Positions 33,569-48,511 are shown, numbered from the stretch's first letter. The stretch is 64,000 bases of DNA from Vishniacozyma victoriae (GCA_017654735.1 JADPYG010000094.1:1-64000), one strand, 5' to 3'. Notes: generated by a model not told the origin, from the sequence alone. A program made the numbers and translations.

Positions 33569-36500
33569 TCACGCGCCCCCTTCTCGAGCTTTCAGAAAAC
33601 CCTCCCACTCCTCCTTCTTCATCCCATAAGTCTCCTTCCCCATTTCCGGGAATCCACCACTCCTCACTCCATCCCTATAGCCCTCTACCGCTTCCCGCAT
33701 CGCTTCCCCAACTCGGCCAAAACCTCTAACAAACCTTGGTCTGGCTCCTTCTCCCTCGTACAGCCCCAAGACATCGGTAATGACCAGTACTTGAGCATGC
33801 GTCCCCGATCCAGCCCCAATCCCGATTGTGATAGTGTTGAGTTCGGACGAGATATACGTGGCGAGTTTTTGTGGGATCGCTTCTAGCACAAATCCGGTGG
33901 CTCCGGCTTCATGTAATTCTTTAGCGGTGTTGAAGAGTTCGATAGCGGCTGATGTAGTCTTTCCCTGGACCAAGTAACCGGATAAAGAAGTGGCTCGTTG
34001 CGGTTGTAATCCAAGATGAGGAATGATTGGGATCCCAATCGACGACAATCTCCTGACGAGGGGAACAATCTCTCTTCCACCTTCAATCTTGACTCCATCC
34101 ACCCCCGATTCTTTAATCATCCTTATAACATTCCCAACTCCTACTTCTAGTGATTGTTCAAAAGACCCGAATGGCATATCCGCAAAGACAAAAGGCGTTT
34201 TAGCACCCCTAGTGACTGCTTTGGCATGGTGAATCATTTCGTCGAGAGTGATTTGAGTTGTAGAGGATTGACCTAGGGCGACTTGGGATAATGAATCGCC
34301 AACGAGGACCATGTCAATTCCTGCTGTTTCAGACAAGAGAGCAGTAGGGAAATCGTAGGCGGTCAAACAAGTGATTGGGGTTTTGGAACCGGCGAGTGAG
34401 CGGAGGGTATTGAGTGTGACTTTGGTCTTAATGGCAGCGGTATTAGGCATCGATTCTGGACGAGCAGACATATGTCGACGCTGGAAAGGAGTCAAGATGG
34501 GTAGTCGGGGTCGAGTCGAGGTCGAGTATTCACGTCGTTGACCGCGGGAAGTCTTGTAGGTAATGACATCTTCGGAATTACCAGCCTCGAGCTCAGCGAC
34601 AGGCATCCCCTCAATAACTCCTTCATCCATCTCAACTTCCTCTTCAGTGAGTATGGCGAACCCTTCCTCCTTGACCAGCTTCCTTACTCCCCTCTTCCTA
34701 ACGACCTTGACCTTCGGTTCATGAGGGAACAGATCGCCCCAAGCTGATTTCCGAGCATCATGATAGACTTGCTTTGAGTGGGATTTGGCATATGTCAGGC
34801 GTTGGATGTTTCCTACTCATCAGCGCTAATTCCACTCCGGGAATATCGGGAAACTGAGAGGGTAGAGAAGTGGGTGGTGGGGGGAGATAATGCCTCCCGG
34901 ACTCTCGGCTCGTATGCCTCGTAAACTCGTGAAGTGAAAGATCTTGGACAAAAATTGCGGTTCAGGGGTGCGACAGTTCACGGGTTCGGACGTGGTCACG
35001 GCGTGCTCGTTGCCGGTGGAGAGGGTGTGATAGGGTTTGAGAAGAGGAGAACTCACCATCCGGGAAACATGTATCCAATATAACATGCCCAGCCCGTTTC
35101 ATAGGAGGAGCAACAACCCTAGGCCAAGTATACGCTTCCATCCTCAATTCTCCATTCACCTCTTCGTTCGTCTTTCCAACTTCGGTAGCTGTGCTGGGAG
35201 TATGACCAGAAAGGTCCGATAGAGAAACCATCTCAAACTCCCCTCCTCCACCCTCTACTTCCCTTAATTCAGATTTCCCCTCCCTCTTCCCAGCTTCCTT
35301 CTCAAGTACCTCTTTACCTACTCCTCCAACCCTCCCTGCCTTGCTCGATCCTCCATCAGGCCGTGACCCTTTCCCAAGGACGAGGTAGGTATAATTAACA
35401 TCCTCTTCTCCTCTATTTGTATGTTTTGTTTTCCTCGTAAAATCGGGCCGTTGGAGTTTTTGGGAGAATGAACATCGATCCCGACCCCCTGCTAATGGGC
35501 ATTCGAATTCATGTGGGCATGGTGCGATTACGTGCATCTCTTCTGTTGGGGATGTGGAAGATGAAGAGAGTGAGAGTAGGTATGATCGAGCTTCGGATAT
35601 TGCGGTCCATCCTTCTCGGGATGAACGGTCGACTAGAATAATATACTCCGGTGAGGAAGCTAGGAGTTGGCGAAGGTGGACTTGGCGGGAAGATTGGGTT
35701 GGAAGAGTGGATAAGTAGAATGATGATATTGCTACTGATGCCTGTATATCAGCTTGGTCATAGTATAAGTGAGGGGAGGACGTACCTTGCCCTGCTGATT
35801 CCCCAATTTCCGCTCAAAAGACATCTCCCCACTCGGTTCCTCAACACCTTCATCCAATATATCTTCCGAATCAACAACTCGTCCCTCGAACAATCTCTTT
35901 GACAATTCCGATCCATATCGACTGGTTTGAATTAATTTCATATCTTTATCACCATGTCCTCCTTCTCGAAGTGCCCTATTTGTCAGCATCCCAATACGGC
36001 CAATCTACCCCCTTCTCCCTTGTTTAAATCCCAAAAAGAATGAGAAAGAACGAGAGAGTCGAGGTAAGGTAAGAGAGGAAGGACATACCAGATACCAGGC
36101 CCATGACTTGAACTAATCTCAACAACCCCTTCCCCAACCCAGTCTTTACCCAGACGGCCATTCATTTCCCCAACGATATTCGACATGACAGCATAATCAC
36201 CCGGTAAAGCAGTCGCTGCACGCGCTAGAGCTAGGGAGGTGGCTTTGGAAGGATCATTATATCTCCCTGGTTTTGATTTCTGTTTCGTAGATGTCGTAAG
36301 GGAGGATAGGAATGCTTCTCGAATTTCTCGGGGGTGGTGGTCTGATATCAGCATCTTTCTCTTTCTCATCCCTAGATATTGTAATACTCCTTTGGGAAGA
36401 GTTTTGAGTAAACGCTGGTAGACTGGAAGACATACTATTGATCTCGGATTGGATATTCTCCTCCATCCTCCTCGGAACGACCTCCAATCCGACCCTCTTA

Positions 36501-36772
36501 CTCCCAAAAACAGCAGCAGGGGATCTCCTTTCTTCCCTCGGCACCCATTCTTCTTCTTCCTCTTCAACCCCTCTCCCCTCTTCCAACTTATTCACCAACC
36601 CATATCCAGGCGAGGGGTCTGTAAGGGGGTGGGAGGTGAATACGGAATCATCTATCGTCTTCGAGTCGGGTTGGGTATTGATTCCTCTACTTGGACCAGC
36701 TTGTACGATTCGGATAGAACGGAGTTTATCTCGACATACTGAACATGTCCTCAGAGCTTTTGAGCCCAACAT
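33569..36772 (-). CDS. RSM22-PanB fusion: mitoribosome assembly factor joined to ketopantoate hydroxymethyltransferase
   Basis: Four exons: 36772-36089, 35975-35786, 35741-35057 and 34812-33569. The N-terminus looks mitochondrial (LGSKALRTCSVCRDKLRSIR). The RSM22 part shows FGSKRVGLEVVP, GPGIWWALRE, MHVIAPCPHEFECP, CSFSQKLQRPDFTRKTKH, WPRVVAPPMKRAGHVILD and DARKSAWGDLFPHEPK. The last exon runs on without a stop through REYSTSTRP and RRHMSARPES into complete PanB: KVTLNTLRSL, ITCLTAYDFPTALLS, VLVGDSLSQVALG, ADMPFGSFE, LEAIPQKLA. PanB makes ketopantoate for CoA synthesis; RSM22 is a methyltransferase-like factor for the mitochondrial small subunit. An R-x-Y/S motif in the linker fits a mitochondrial processing site. 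Exon 1 has a one-base frame break at 36423-36435. With 13 bases removed the protein is 929 aa. Confidence 0.85.
36423..36435 (-). other. Frame discontinuity in RSM22 exon 1
   Basis: On the coding strand the 13 bases read GTATGTCTTCCAG, with perfect splice-like ends. Upstream of it the frame encodes FGSKRVG...ENIQSEIN; downstream the shifted frame encodes YQRLLKTLPKGVLQYL. Removing exactly these 13 bases, or any single base nearby, restores one frame that then fits the phase 2 donor at 36089. Thirteen bases is too short for normal splicing, so an assembly error or genuine frameshift is likelier. Confidence 0.6.
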
Positions 36773-37129
36773 GCTTAGGTTGGTAAGAAGATGACAAAGT
36801 AATACAGTAGACACAGACGAATGACGTTCCAGTTGATTCAATCTTATACGGAAATTTAGATTCCGTTCGGTCTTCGGCTAACCGGTCTATACGGTACATC
36901 GTTCGAGTCGTGTTTGTGTTAGGACATGGACAGGTGGGGATACAGGGGTGGTACGATAGATGGTAATAGCCTAGAAGAACAAGGGTCGAACGATAAGAGA
37001 TGCATATCATGATACGATGGGACATAGAAGATATAGACAACAGGGTACAACTCGACTCGACACACACTACTTCAACGATACAATCGTGTTTCACTACTTC
37101 GGGCCTTGATCTTACTTAGAGCCAGGTCC
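36773..37129. promoter_or_regulatory. Upstream region of the RSM22-PanB gene
   Basis: 357 bases between two minus-strand genes; no exon recognised. Expected to hold the RSM22-PanB promoter. Confidence 0.4.
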
Positions 37130-39821
<2,692 letters not shown>

Positions 39822-40129
39822 TGTATGTTGATATATTTATGTGAATGATAGAGTATACACTAGTTAGATCTGATTCTTGTAGGAATGGGACCGGGCACAG
39901 ATTCAATACGGTAGATACACGAGCCGAAGAACCAGTCAAATGAGTGTTATTACCCGTGCGGGGATTGCTTCTTTGGGGAATTACAAGCGGGGAACGGTTA
40001 ACACGCTACCGGTCACATTAAATGGGTGGAGCATTCATGTGTATCCACGTGCTTTGGACGTCAAGTGCTGTCATAGCGTTCAGTAAGGTAAAGGTATAGG
40101 GCACATAGCATAGTATCTCAGTCGACATA
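39822..40129. promoter_or_regulatory. Bidirectional promoter fumarate reductase / DPM2
   Basis: 308 bases between divergent starts; no exon and no named motif recognised. Confidence 0.4.
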
Positions 40130-40554
40130 ATGGTGAGTGAATCAGCTGGATATTCTGTAATACTAGCTGATGATTAGGCTACATCAGACAAGCTATTAGG
40201 CTCTGCTATGCTAGCAGCTGCCGCTTTCGTATTCACATATTACACAACATGGGCTCTCTTCCTAGTACGTCCTTTCTCCCTTAACCTCAAACATTCCTTC
40301 ACCCGTCTTGTCGTCTCTGATCCGCTCAGACCCTCTGACGAGATCTTGATTTCAGTATTGAAGGCGGAGTAGCTAACGAGTAGCCATTCCTAGAACCATC
40401 GAATTCCCTACACAATTACTTCCCCGCACGAGAATGGGCAGTCCGTCTACCTGCTTTCTTACTACTAAGTGGAGTAGGGGCAATCGGTCTGTTCTTCGGG
40501 AAGGTGATGATGAATGAAGCGAGGAAGAAAAGGGGTGGGGGGAAGAAGGTCTAG
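40130..40554 (+). CDS. DPM2: Dolichol-phosphate mannose synthase regulatory subunit Dpm2
   Basis: Small ER membrane protein that stabilises the Dpm1 catalytic subunit making dolichol-phosphate mannose for N-glycans, O-mannose and GPI anchors. The first coding exon is only the ATG (40130-40132) followed at once by GTGAGT; exons 40178-40264 and 40384-40554 complete an 86-aa protein. Two membrane segments: AMLAAAAFVFTYYTTWALF and LPAFLLLSGVGAIGLFF. Between them is the family's FLEPSNSLHNYFPAREWAV loop, and a Lys/Arg/Gly tail closes the protein. It is too small and split to appear as a long frame. Confidence 0.87.
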
Positions 40555-41058
40555 GTTCTGGGCTGTGGGAATGGATCTGGTTAGATACGATAGATATGGA
40601 TGTACGATTTTAATGCTGAATCTGGGTTGTTCAGCTCTCAGGGATCTGACTGAACTGGTATGGAGGTCTGGCATACACAAGAGGCTCATGAAGGTCGCTG
40701 TCCGGCGTATTGGCCTACTGCCTTGTGAATGAAGCATCCCGATCATACAATGGGGAAAGAAGCGCTTCTTGGCGGCTGCTCCTGAACCTCTCCTGACTCG
40801 TCCAGCTTACTCCCACACTCTTCCAGTACCGCAACCATGGCCATGCTTTTAATGAAGAAGGAGATCGATTCCACAAGCAGTGTTGGACCAGTCCAGATGC
40901 ATGCACAGACGTAGAGTAGGAACAGAGCTTGGTACAATAAGCGCCACAAGGTCGGCCGAAAATTACGGATTAATCTGATAAGATCGACATCGAGCTACTT
41001 CTACTTTCTTACATCTACCACTCTGTACAACAGCAATCACATCCGAGCCAGCTAGACG
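40555..41058. promoter_or_regulatory. Upstream region of the ferroxidase gene
   Basis: 504 bases with no recognised exon. A GATAAG (40977-40982) lies 77 bases before the ferroxidase start; fungal iron-responsive GATA factors bind this core, though a single hexamer is weak evidence. Confidence 0.4.
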
Positions 41059-43666
41059 ATGAAACTAGCATTCCTAGCTCCTCTTGTGGGGTCAGCATCA
41101 GCAGCAGTCATTGAACATTGGTGGAATATTTCAAGGGCATTAGCGAATCCCGATGGAGTGCGTTCCGCCCTCTTCAGTCTCCAGTTCCTGTCATTTGCTA
41201 ATGGAAGTTATTCGAAAGATCAGTAATAGGTGTAAATGGATCATGGCCGTATGTCCCTTCTTTTTTTTCCCCTTCTCAATTTCTATACCGTCTATCGACG
41301 GATGAGCTGATAATAGGCCACCAGCAATATCATGTACTCAAGGCGATATCATCAAAATCCACGCCTATAACGGTCTAGGCGATCATGAAATCGGAACAGC
41401 TCTACATGCCCATGGGATGTTTTTCAATGGGACGAATTATTATGACGGTGCTGTTGGTGTTACTCAGTGTAGTATACCTAGTGAGAGGGGGATGGATTAT
41501 ATTATTGATACTAGTTTACAGGTGAGTAGGCGGCAAGCCAGGCCGTCAGGCCGTGATTAGCCTGGCCACAGTCTAGTACTTGAGAGGGAGGACTTGAGAG
41601 GGAGGCTGATGATAGACTGGAACATACTGGATACACGGTCACTACCTAGGACAATACACAGACGGACTAAGAGCTCGTACGTTCCCATTTACATCTCCCA
41701 TATACTTTACAGACAAAAGTAGGAAGGACTGACAATAGCACTCATCATCCATCCCAAAAACGAAACTGGTCGAGGAGATTCTGTTAAATGGGATGAAGAA
41801 TATACATTAGTAGTTTCCGATTGGTACCATCGACAACATATTGATTTATTGGAGGAATTCATGAGTTGGAAAAATCCTACCGGGGCTGAACCTGTTCCTG
41901 GTACGTCTTTGCTACAATCGAAAGGTGATAAGTGAGGAGATAGCTGATAATAGACTCTGCTGCTATCTACGTACTTCATAAAGACGAATACCTACCTTCA
42001 GCAGCCGCTATCCGGTCGGGGGAGGGAGTAAATGATAATGCCAAAATCCACTTTGAACCTGGAAAAACATATAAAATCAGATTAATAAACATGTCAGCTC
42101 TTGCCAGTATGTCCCCCTTCCATCTCATATCATCTTATAACAACGGCTGATCAACAGTGTTCTACATAGCAATAGATCAACATGATATCTACATTATCGA
42201 AACTGATGGAATCGAGATCGAACCGTACAAACTTGATGTCGTAACTATCTCGGTCGCTCAGAGGTATTCGATTCTGGTAACTGCAAAGAATGAGAGCAGC
42301 GTCAATTACGCAATGAGTATAATGCAAGCTGAGGATATGTGAGTTATCTTTGCGTCAGCAAAGACTGGGTTCGATAAAGATAGGAAAGAAGGCTGATGAT
42401 AGGTACGACGTAATCCCCTCAGACCTTATCCTCAACAACACTGTTCAAATCGTTTATAATGACGCCAATGAACCAGCTCAGATAGTGGTAGTGGAAGGAT
42501 GGCCAGTTCTGGATGATACCGATTTCGTACCGGTGCTCAAGAGGGAGATGGCACCTGCGGATATTGAGTATGAGTTGAACGTCTGGTTCGATGTACGTCA
42601 ATTCCATTCCTCTTCTGCTAATGAAGAGTCGTTGGGGCGAGGCTGATAAGTAGACATATGATGATGGAACCAACAGAGGTTCATTCAATAATGTGTACGT
42701 ACCAAACTTCTCGACAGCGAGTCAAGCTGATAAACAGGACATACCGAGAACCCCGAACTCCATCGCTCTTTACAGCATTGACGATGGGGAACGATTCATT
42801 CAACCCTGCTGTTTATGGACATCAAACCAATGCGATCCCTTATCCCCATGGTGCGAATATCCAATTGACGGTATATAATTGGGATGATGGGTTTCATCCA
42901 TTCCATTTCCACGGGTGCGTCCCATCTCGTCTATTTCCACCTTGATGGTAAGCTGACGAGCAGCCACGAGTTCCAAGTAGTCTCCAAGTCTTTTGATGTC
43001 ACTTCCGACGACCCAGCTATCAATCCTCCACTCGTCGAAGATCAAAAGAACCCAGCAAGGAGAGATACAATCACCATCCCCCCCTCAGGCAAGGTCGTGA
43101 TCAGGTGGAGATCTGATAATCCCGGAGCATGGTTTTTCCATTGTCACGTATGTCCCTCTCTTCCATTCGATCTGTGCTGGAACTAACGCATAGGTCGACT
43201 GGCATTTAAGCAGTGGCTTGGCAGTTGTCTTCGTCGAAGCGCCCGAGAAATTACAGGAATCAGCAAGGATGCCACAGGCGTTATACGATCAATGTGATTA
43301 TTGGGGTCTACCTACCTCTGGCAACGTCGTAGGCAAAAACTCCACGACGGATATGAAAGGTCAACCATGGGGTCCATTCCCTCTTGTCATGGTATGTCCA
43401 TCTCATTTCTTTCCTTCTGTCCTCTTCGCTTCCAATCAAGCCTGAGGAACTTAGAATGGAAACTGGAAGCTGATCAATAGAATTGGACACCTAAAGCGAT
43501 AATCACAATGATCGCATGTGTCATTACGGCGTTACTTGGATTTGGAACTGTTATTTGGTATGGAAGTGGGGATCTTGATGAGGCTGAGATAGAGGAGGAA
43601 GTCAAGCGGAAGATGGAAGCTAAGAAAGTTAAGCAAGATAAAGTCAGGCGGCTGGTTGGGATCTAG
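41059..43666 (+). CDS. FET3: Fet3-type multicopper ferroxidase
   Basis: Cell-surface multicopper oxidase that oxidises Fe(II) for high-affinity uptake. About a dozen exons; signal peptide KLAFLAPLVGSASAA at the start. All four copper signatures are present: ALHAHGMFF, GTYWIHGHYLGQYTDG, DGFHPFHFHGHEF and WFFHCHVDWHLSSGLAVVF. The Fet3 iron-site Glu lies in NPTGAEPVP. A C-terminal membrane span (AIITMIACVITALLGFGTVIW) is followed by a short Lys/Glu-rich cytosolic tail ending at 43664-43666. Fet3 normally works with the permease Ftr1, which is not in the window. A CTR copper transporter lies 6 kb downstream and would supply its copper. Confidence 0.92.
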
Positions 43667-43806
43667 GAGAAACGTGTCATTATTTCGGAGAATGCAGCCT
43701 TGTGTCAAAGGAAACGCAGCGATTTCAGTAAGCTCTAAGCTGATCTCACATAAATTCTTCATAATTCTGAACAACTACAACTCGACCTCCTCCCCCTTGC
43801 TCCGAC

Positions 43807-45027
43807 CTAAGTATGTCCCCTAATTCCCATCGGCTGATAATGCGCATCAATCTCCTCCCTCTCTTCCTTACTAAGCGTAAGTTCCAACGCCTTGAGCAAT
43901 TCATCCAATCTCTCTGTACTCCTGATGCCCACGATCGGAGCCGTGACCCATTCAGATCCAAGGGACCAAGCGAGTGCAACTTCAGCCATGGAGACATTAC
44001 GTTTCTTGGCGATACCTTCGACGGTATTGATGATTGCCTTGTCGGCTTCTGAATTACCACGGCCATCTTTGACTCGCCCGGCTCCTCGGGTTGTAGAATC
44101 CATCTCGGCGTATGGCCTGCATAGTACTGACATTAGCCATCGATCTGAATAGAGGAGTAGGGAACTCACGTCCAGCAGCGATAGGTCCCCAGGGGATTGT
44201 ACCCACTCCGTAATACTTCAACATAGGCATCATCTCCCTCTCTTCTTCTCGGTAAATAGCATTATGCTGATTCTGCATCGAGATGAACGGGGTCAATCGG
44301 TTTTGAATCGCGTAGGCTACATGTCAGTGGTGTAGCTGGTCAAGAAATAGACGTACTCTGCATCAACTGGAACTGCCATGCCCAACAACTACTCATCCCT
44401 ACATACCTGACCCACCCCTTTTGTACCACATCATGCAACGCTTGCATAGTCTCTTCAATAGGTGTTTCCGGATCAAATCGGTGAAGTTGCAAGACATCGA
44501 TGTATTCGAGTTGTAGTCTTTTAAGAGAATCTTGGACCGAAGCAAAGATCCTCTGACTCATCAGCTTTATCTCACGTCAAGTGGATTCGAACTGGACGGA
44601 CCTTTCGACTAGATCCCTTATGATTGACCAATCCTGCAGGACCTACATCCTCTTCTTTCGAATCGGGACCGAATGTCTTGGTGAGAATGACAACACTCTC
44701 CCGGTTGATATCGTGGGCCTTGAGGAATTTACCCAATATAACCTCGGATTCACCATTAGAATATACGTTGGCCGTATCAAATGCCTACTCGTCAGCTGCC
44801 CCATCGAGTTTGGCAGGTAAAGACATACATTGACACCCTTATCATAGGCGTACTTGAGCTGCCTGATTCCTTCTTCGTGGTCGGTGATCATCCAATCCTG
44901 GCCAGAACCATATTGCATACATCCAAGAACGAGTTTAGAGACCTGACATCAGCCACCTCATCACTCTAACATTCGGTCAAGGGGCACATACCTTCAAACC
45001 TGATTTTCCGAGATTGACATACTCCAT
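43807..45027 (-). CDS. Aldo-keto reductase
   Basis: NADPH-dependent aldo-keto reductase, probably of the AKR9/yeast AAD-YPL088W group. Minus strand, about seven exons; exon 1 (45027-44992) joins exon 2 to read EYVNLGKSGLKVSKLVLGCMQYG. Catalytic tetrad: Asp in AFDTANVYS, Tyr in the same segment, Lys in ILTKTFGP, His in VLQLHRFDPETP. Further family blocks: RYVGMSSCWAWQFQLMQ, NRLTPFISMQNQHNAIYREE, GVGTIPWGPIAAG, and a C-terminal APIVGIRSTERLDELLKAL (NADP-binding). Convergent with the ferroxidase gene. Substrate unknown. Confidence 0.9.
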
Positions 45028-45696
45028 CTTTGTTGACTCTTGAGTAAGTTGTGGTACTGGGATTGATAAAGTCCAGCTCATCGTACATATACCTAGTTAG
45101 CAGAGCTGGGAACCGGTGGGAGCGGGCCGGTCAGCACATGACACCGAGAGTGGGGAGGTGGAGGTTATGTGGAGGTTGGTGGAGGCCCCCGGTGGGATAG
45201 CGTCATCACAAACGGTTGGTCTCCCCGGTGTGGAAGGATCATTCAGTCCAGCTCACCGGTACCATACATAACAGTCAGTGATCAGCGCATCAGGCGATAT
45301 TTAGCCGCCCCCATGCCTTTCTATCATCAAAGCGAGACTTTCAGACATTGATGGAGTGGATTACCCCTAAGTCCCCTTACCAGAATCCCAAGTGAATGAC
45401 GATGATCGCCAGTCGTGCAGCCGAACTTTCGGTGAGCATATTGATTAGACAAAGGATTGTTACGGCAAGGACCAACAACGCGATGGCAGGATATCCTTTT
45501 CCAGTCTCTGGGCAGGGGGAGATTGGACTCATAGCCTCAGTCCAATGGCCCCCTAGATCCCCTAAGCAGATCAAGGGGAACCTTCCAGATTGACATCTTG
45601 CCGCCGATTGCATTCCATTCCAGTACCTATAAAAGTGGGAAGAATGATTGAAGCCCTGCTTCTTTTCATCTAATTTTTTAATCCAATCCAACCACC
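45028..45696. other. Intergenic region
   Basis: 669 bases between the divergent aldo-keto reductase and secreted member H1. A TATAAAA-like element (around 45630) sits about 65 bases before H1. No exon recognised. Confidence 0.4.
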
Positions 45697-46234
45697 ATGA
45701 AGGCTACACTTGCTTTATCTATTCTATTATCCTTGGCTTTGACTGCTACCTGTCAAGGCTATGGGGCTGGTGGTGAGGCTGCAGCTGCCGAGCTTGAACC
45801 TGGGACCGTGTCCTTCTTTTGGTGTGAGTTTGATCCTATCAAAGGAGAGGCTGCCCCATGTCATTGTTCTGATCAGCCAGGGGACCCGCAACAAAGCAAA
45901 GAGGTCTGGAAAGGTCCCTACTTCCGTGACGAGAGTGGCGAGTGCTTCAGCGGCCTGGAAGGGTGGGATGGGATGCAGGCGACTGCGGGGCATGGATGCG
46001 CCTATGGCTGGTCCAACCAAAACTGTACCGGGAAACAGAGCACTATTGACCTTGGCATCACCGGTAGGTCACTAGAAAAGAGGCTTCCACCGCTAACGCT
46101 TACAGAGACCAAAGGCAATAAATTCGTGTTTGACAATGACGATGACAGATTTGCCATGTTGTTCATGTTTTCATTGGTGAGGAAACATAATTCATATCTT
46201 CACCGTCAAACTCTGACTTCAGGAACTATGCTAG
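45697..46234 (+). CDS. Small secreted Cys-rich protein (family member H1)
   Basis: Unrecognised product, about 150 aa. Signal peptide ATLALSILLSLALTATCQG. A possible 53-base intron after FFW would break frame, so the first two exons are read as one here. The body has APCHCSDQPGD, SGECFSGLEGWDG, HGCAYGWSNQNCTG and ends in phase 1. The next exon has NDDDRFAMLFMFSL and ends in phase 0. The last is ELC and stop (46232-46234). The phase 1 and phase 0 junctions and the terminal x-x-C match the family. Confidence 0.72.
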
Positions 46235-46814
46235 CCGGGTTTGTTGGAATCGACCGTGACGTGTGTATTGCACATTGATGAGGGTTCTGCTTCAGACGGA
46301 ACTGTTCTACTTAGATAGGTATTTTATACGTTGCATTGCTATATATCGACAAACAATGCTTCCAAGGCACTTTCCAATCAAGCATTTCCCTTTCCCAAAA
46401 TTTCCCCTGGAAAATCCACAGCGGGTCCTGTGAGATCACTTGAAGCAGCCATGACTCCGTAATTAGTGCGCTACTACCATTGATCAGGCCTGTTCCTCCT
46501 CATAATATTGACAAAAACGGAACGGATTTGGCTCGATCGACATCATGATCGTCGTTGACGTATCGGGTCCCAATCTAAAAATGGGACATACAAAGGAAGA
46601 TCTAGCTGTCTAGCTTACCGTTTGATTAGGATCAATGGTTGTACTAAGCTCCTACACGGGGAAATGAGGTCTTGTCAATCGCCCCGCAATCCCCTGCACA
46701 TCAAGGAGCGAGAAAGGAACTAGAGTGCCGCTTCCAGACCAGGAGGTTATGATACAGTATAAAGATAGGAAGTTGAGGCATTCCGAACTTTGTCTTGATC
46801 AACAAACACTCAAT
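46235..46814. other. Intergenic region
   Basis: 580 bases between H1 and H2; nothing recognised apart from an AT-rich TATA-like stretch about 55 bases before H2. Confidence 0.35.
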
Positions 46815-47397
46815 ATGAAGACTCAAATCAGTTTTGCCATCCTCTTCGCTTTGTCCTTTACCACTTCTTGCCAAGCTGTCGCGCTCAAGCCAGACCAAGC
46901 TGAACTGGACCGTCGATCAGAGACAGAGGGAATCAAGTATCGAACTTACAAATGTAAGTCAGCATACAACTCGGACGGTACCGGGCCGGGCTCACGATAA
47001 CAGATGTCAATGAAGTCCAGAACTACGACCTGCCCCAGTATCTGAATGATAACTGCGTACCCCACACGGCCCCCATTGCGGGTCTTGTCATTGACGAGAT
47101 CCCCGCATCATCTGAGGGCCAGTTCGGTTGTGGACAGTGGTGGGGGAATCTTAATTGTACTGCCGACGCGGTGAAAGCCTTCAATTTACCCCTTTTTGGT
47201 AGGTCATCTCGGATATCAATTGTACACGACCTATCTCTGACTTGATCAGTCGAACATGTTAGTGATGTGGTTTTTGACCGCGATTTCATGGATCACGCCA
47301 AATCCTTCAAGTTTACAGCGGTGAGTATGACCGGCTGAGTGAGACGTCTTTTCGCTGATAAAAGACACCTTGCCCTGGCTTCGCGGACCACAATTGA
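46815..47397 (+). CDS. Small secreted Cys-rich protein (family member H2)
   Basis: Unrecognised product, about 150 aa. Exon 1: signal peptide TQISFAILFALSFTTSCQA, then a charged segment ending YRTYK in phase 1. Exon 2 has DNCVPHTAPIAGLVIDEIP, QFGCGQWWGNLNCTADAV and ends in phase 1. Exon 3 has VEHVSDVVFDRDF...FKFTA and ends in phase 0. The last exon reads TPCPGFADHN and stop. Four Cys in the mature chain. Fewer Cys than the G1/F2 pair, but the same gene architecture. Confidence 0.78.
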
Positions 47398-48511
47398 GCG
47401 CTACGAGCGTGACTGCCGATGCGGAGTCTCGTAACAAACTGCGATGAAGGGATTGGTGTAAAGGTGTATGACACAATCTGTAGAGAGAGATGTATCTATA
47501 AATGTGTGAGACAGCAGGTTTACCGACTTGTTAATCCTATGCTCTTATCATGGGCCGCTTTGGTCAGTCGGTCACTAGTCTTCAAGCCCGGCAAATAAGT
47601 GGTCGGAGTCAACGTAGTTGTATGAATGTGGACCGATGTTTGCTAGGCTGTATCGGTATATACCAATGCGCCGCAACAACATCTACCTAGCAAATAGTTT
47701 TGTTCAAGGCAGAGCCCTTATCAACCTACAATACAATACATTGTCCAGATTGTCTGGTGGATGAATGCCACTACCAATATCATAGGAAGGCTGTACGGAT
47801 CGATCGAAATGGAAATGCCATGCTCAGTCTATAGACGCTTTGATATGCCATTCAATGGTTTGTTCCAGTAGAGCATTAGTCGATGGACGGTACATGAAAG
47901 AGACAGTATGCAGAAAAACAGCTTGGGGCTATTCTCGTGATCTTCAGACAATAGACTACCTGTGCGGACTATGACGATTGCCAAGCTCGCAATCTATTCT
48001 GTGCAGATCTTTCAGAATTCCGGACGGTGGGCAACACGGGTCGATGTACTGAGCCCTTGAATGACAACAACCACAGCGATTCGCAGATCCCACCACAGCA
48101 ATCCGCTGATCCTCCCTTCTATCTTTGTCTTCTGAAACAAAGGAGCTTGCAGACAATCACGACCATCCCCATTGTTTGATTGACCAGGTATTATCAATTG
48201 TCTCGAACGTCCTCGCTCATCATGCTTAGCAACAAAGGTGCACAGCCTTTCAAACTTGGGACAATTTCTGGATCAGCAGATGAATAGGTGGACCTTTGAT
48301 CTGGTCATCGTCTCTGCCGATCCCCCTCAATTGCCCCTGGCAGTCGAGTACGACTGTTACGTCAAAACTGTTAGCTCCATTGAACCTTTCTCCGTAAGCT
48401 GATGAAGATCGGGCATCGCCAAGAAGTCAGTAAGCAATGCCATCCCCCTTATATGATATACAACTCGGCTTCCCAGTACTTGAATTTCGAGTCACGTATC
48501 AATCAATCACA
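47398..48511. other. Intergenic region, 1.1 kb
   Basis: Longest gap inside the third secreted-protein block. Minus-strand frames near 47956-48197 are Cys-rich by composition but lack a signal peptide and the family's splice pattern. A decayed family member cannot be excluded. Confidence 0.3.
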
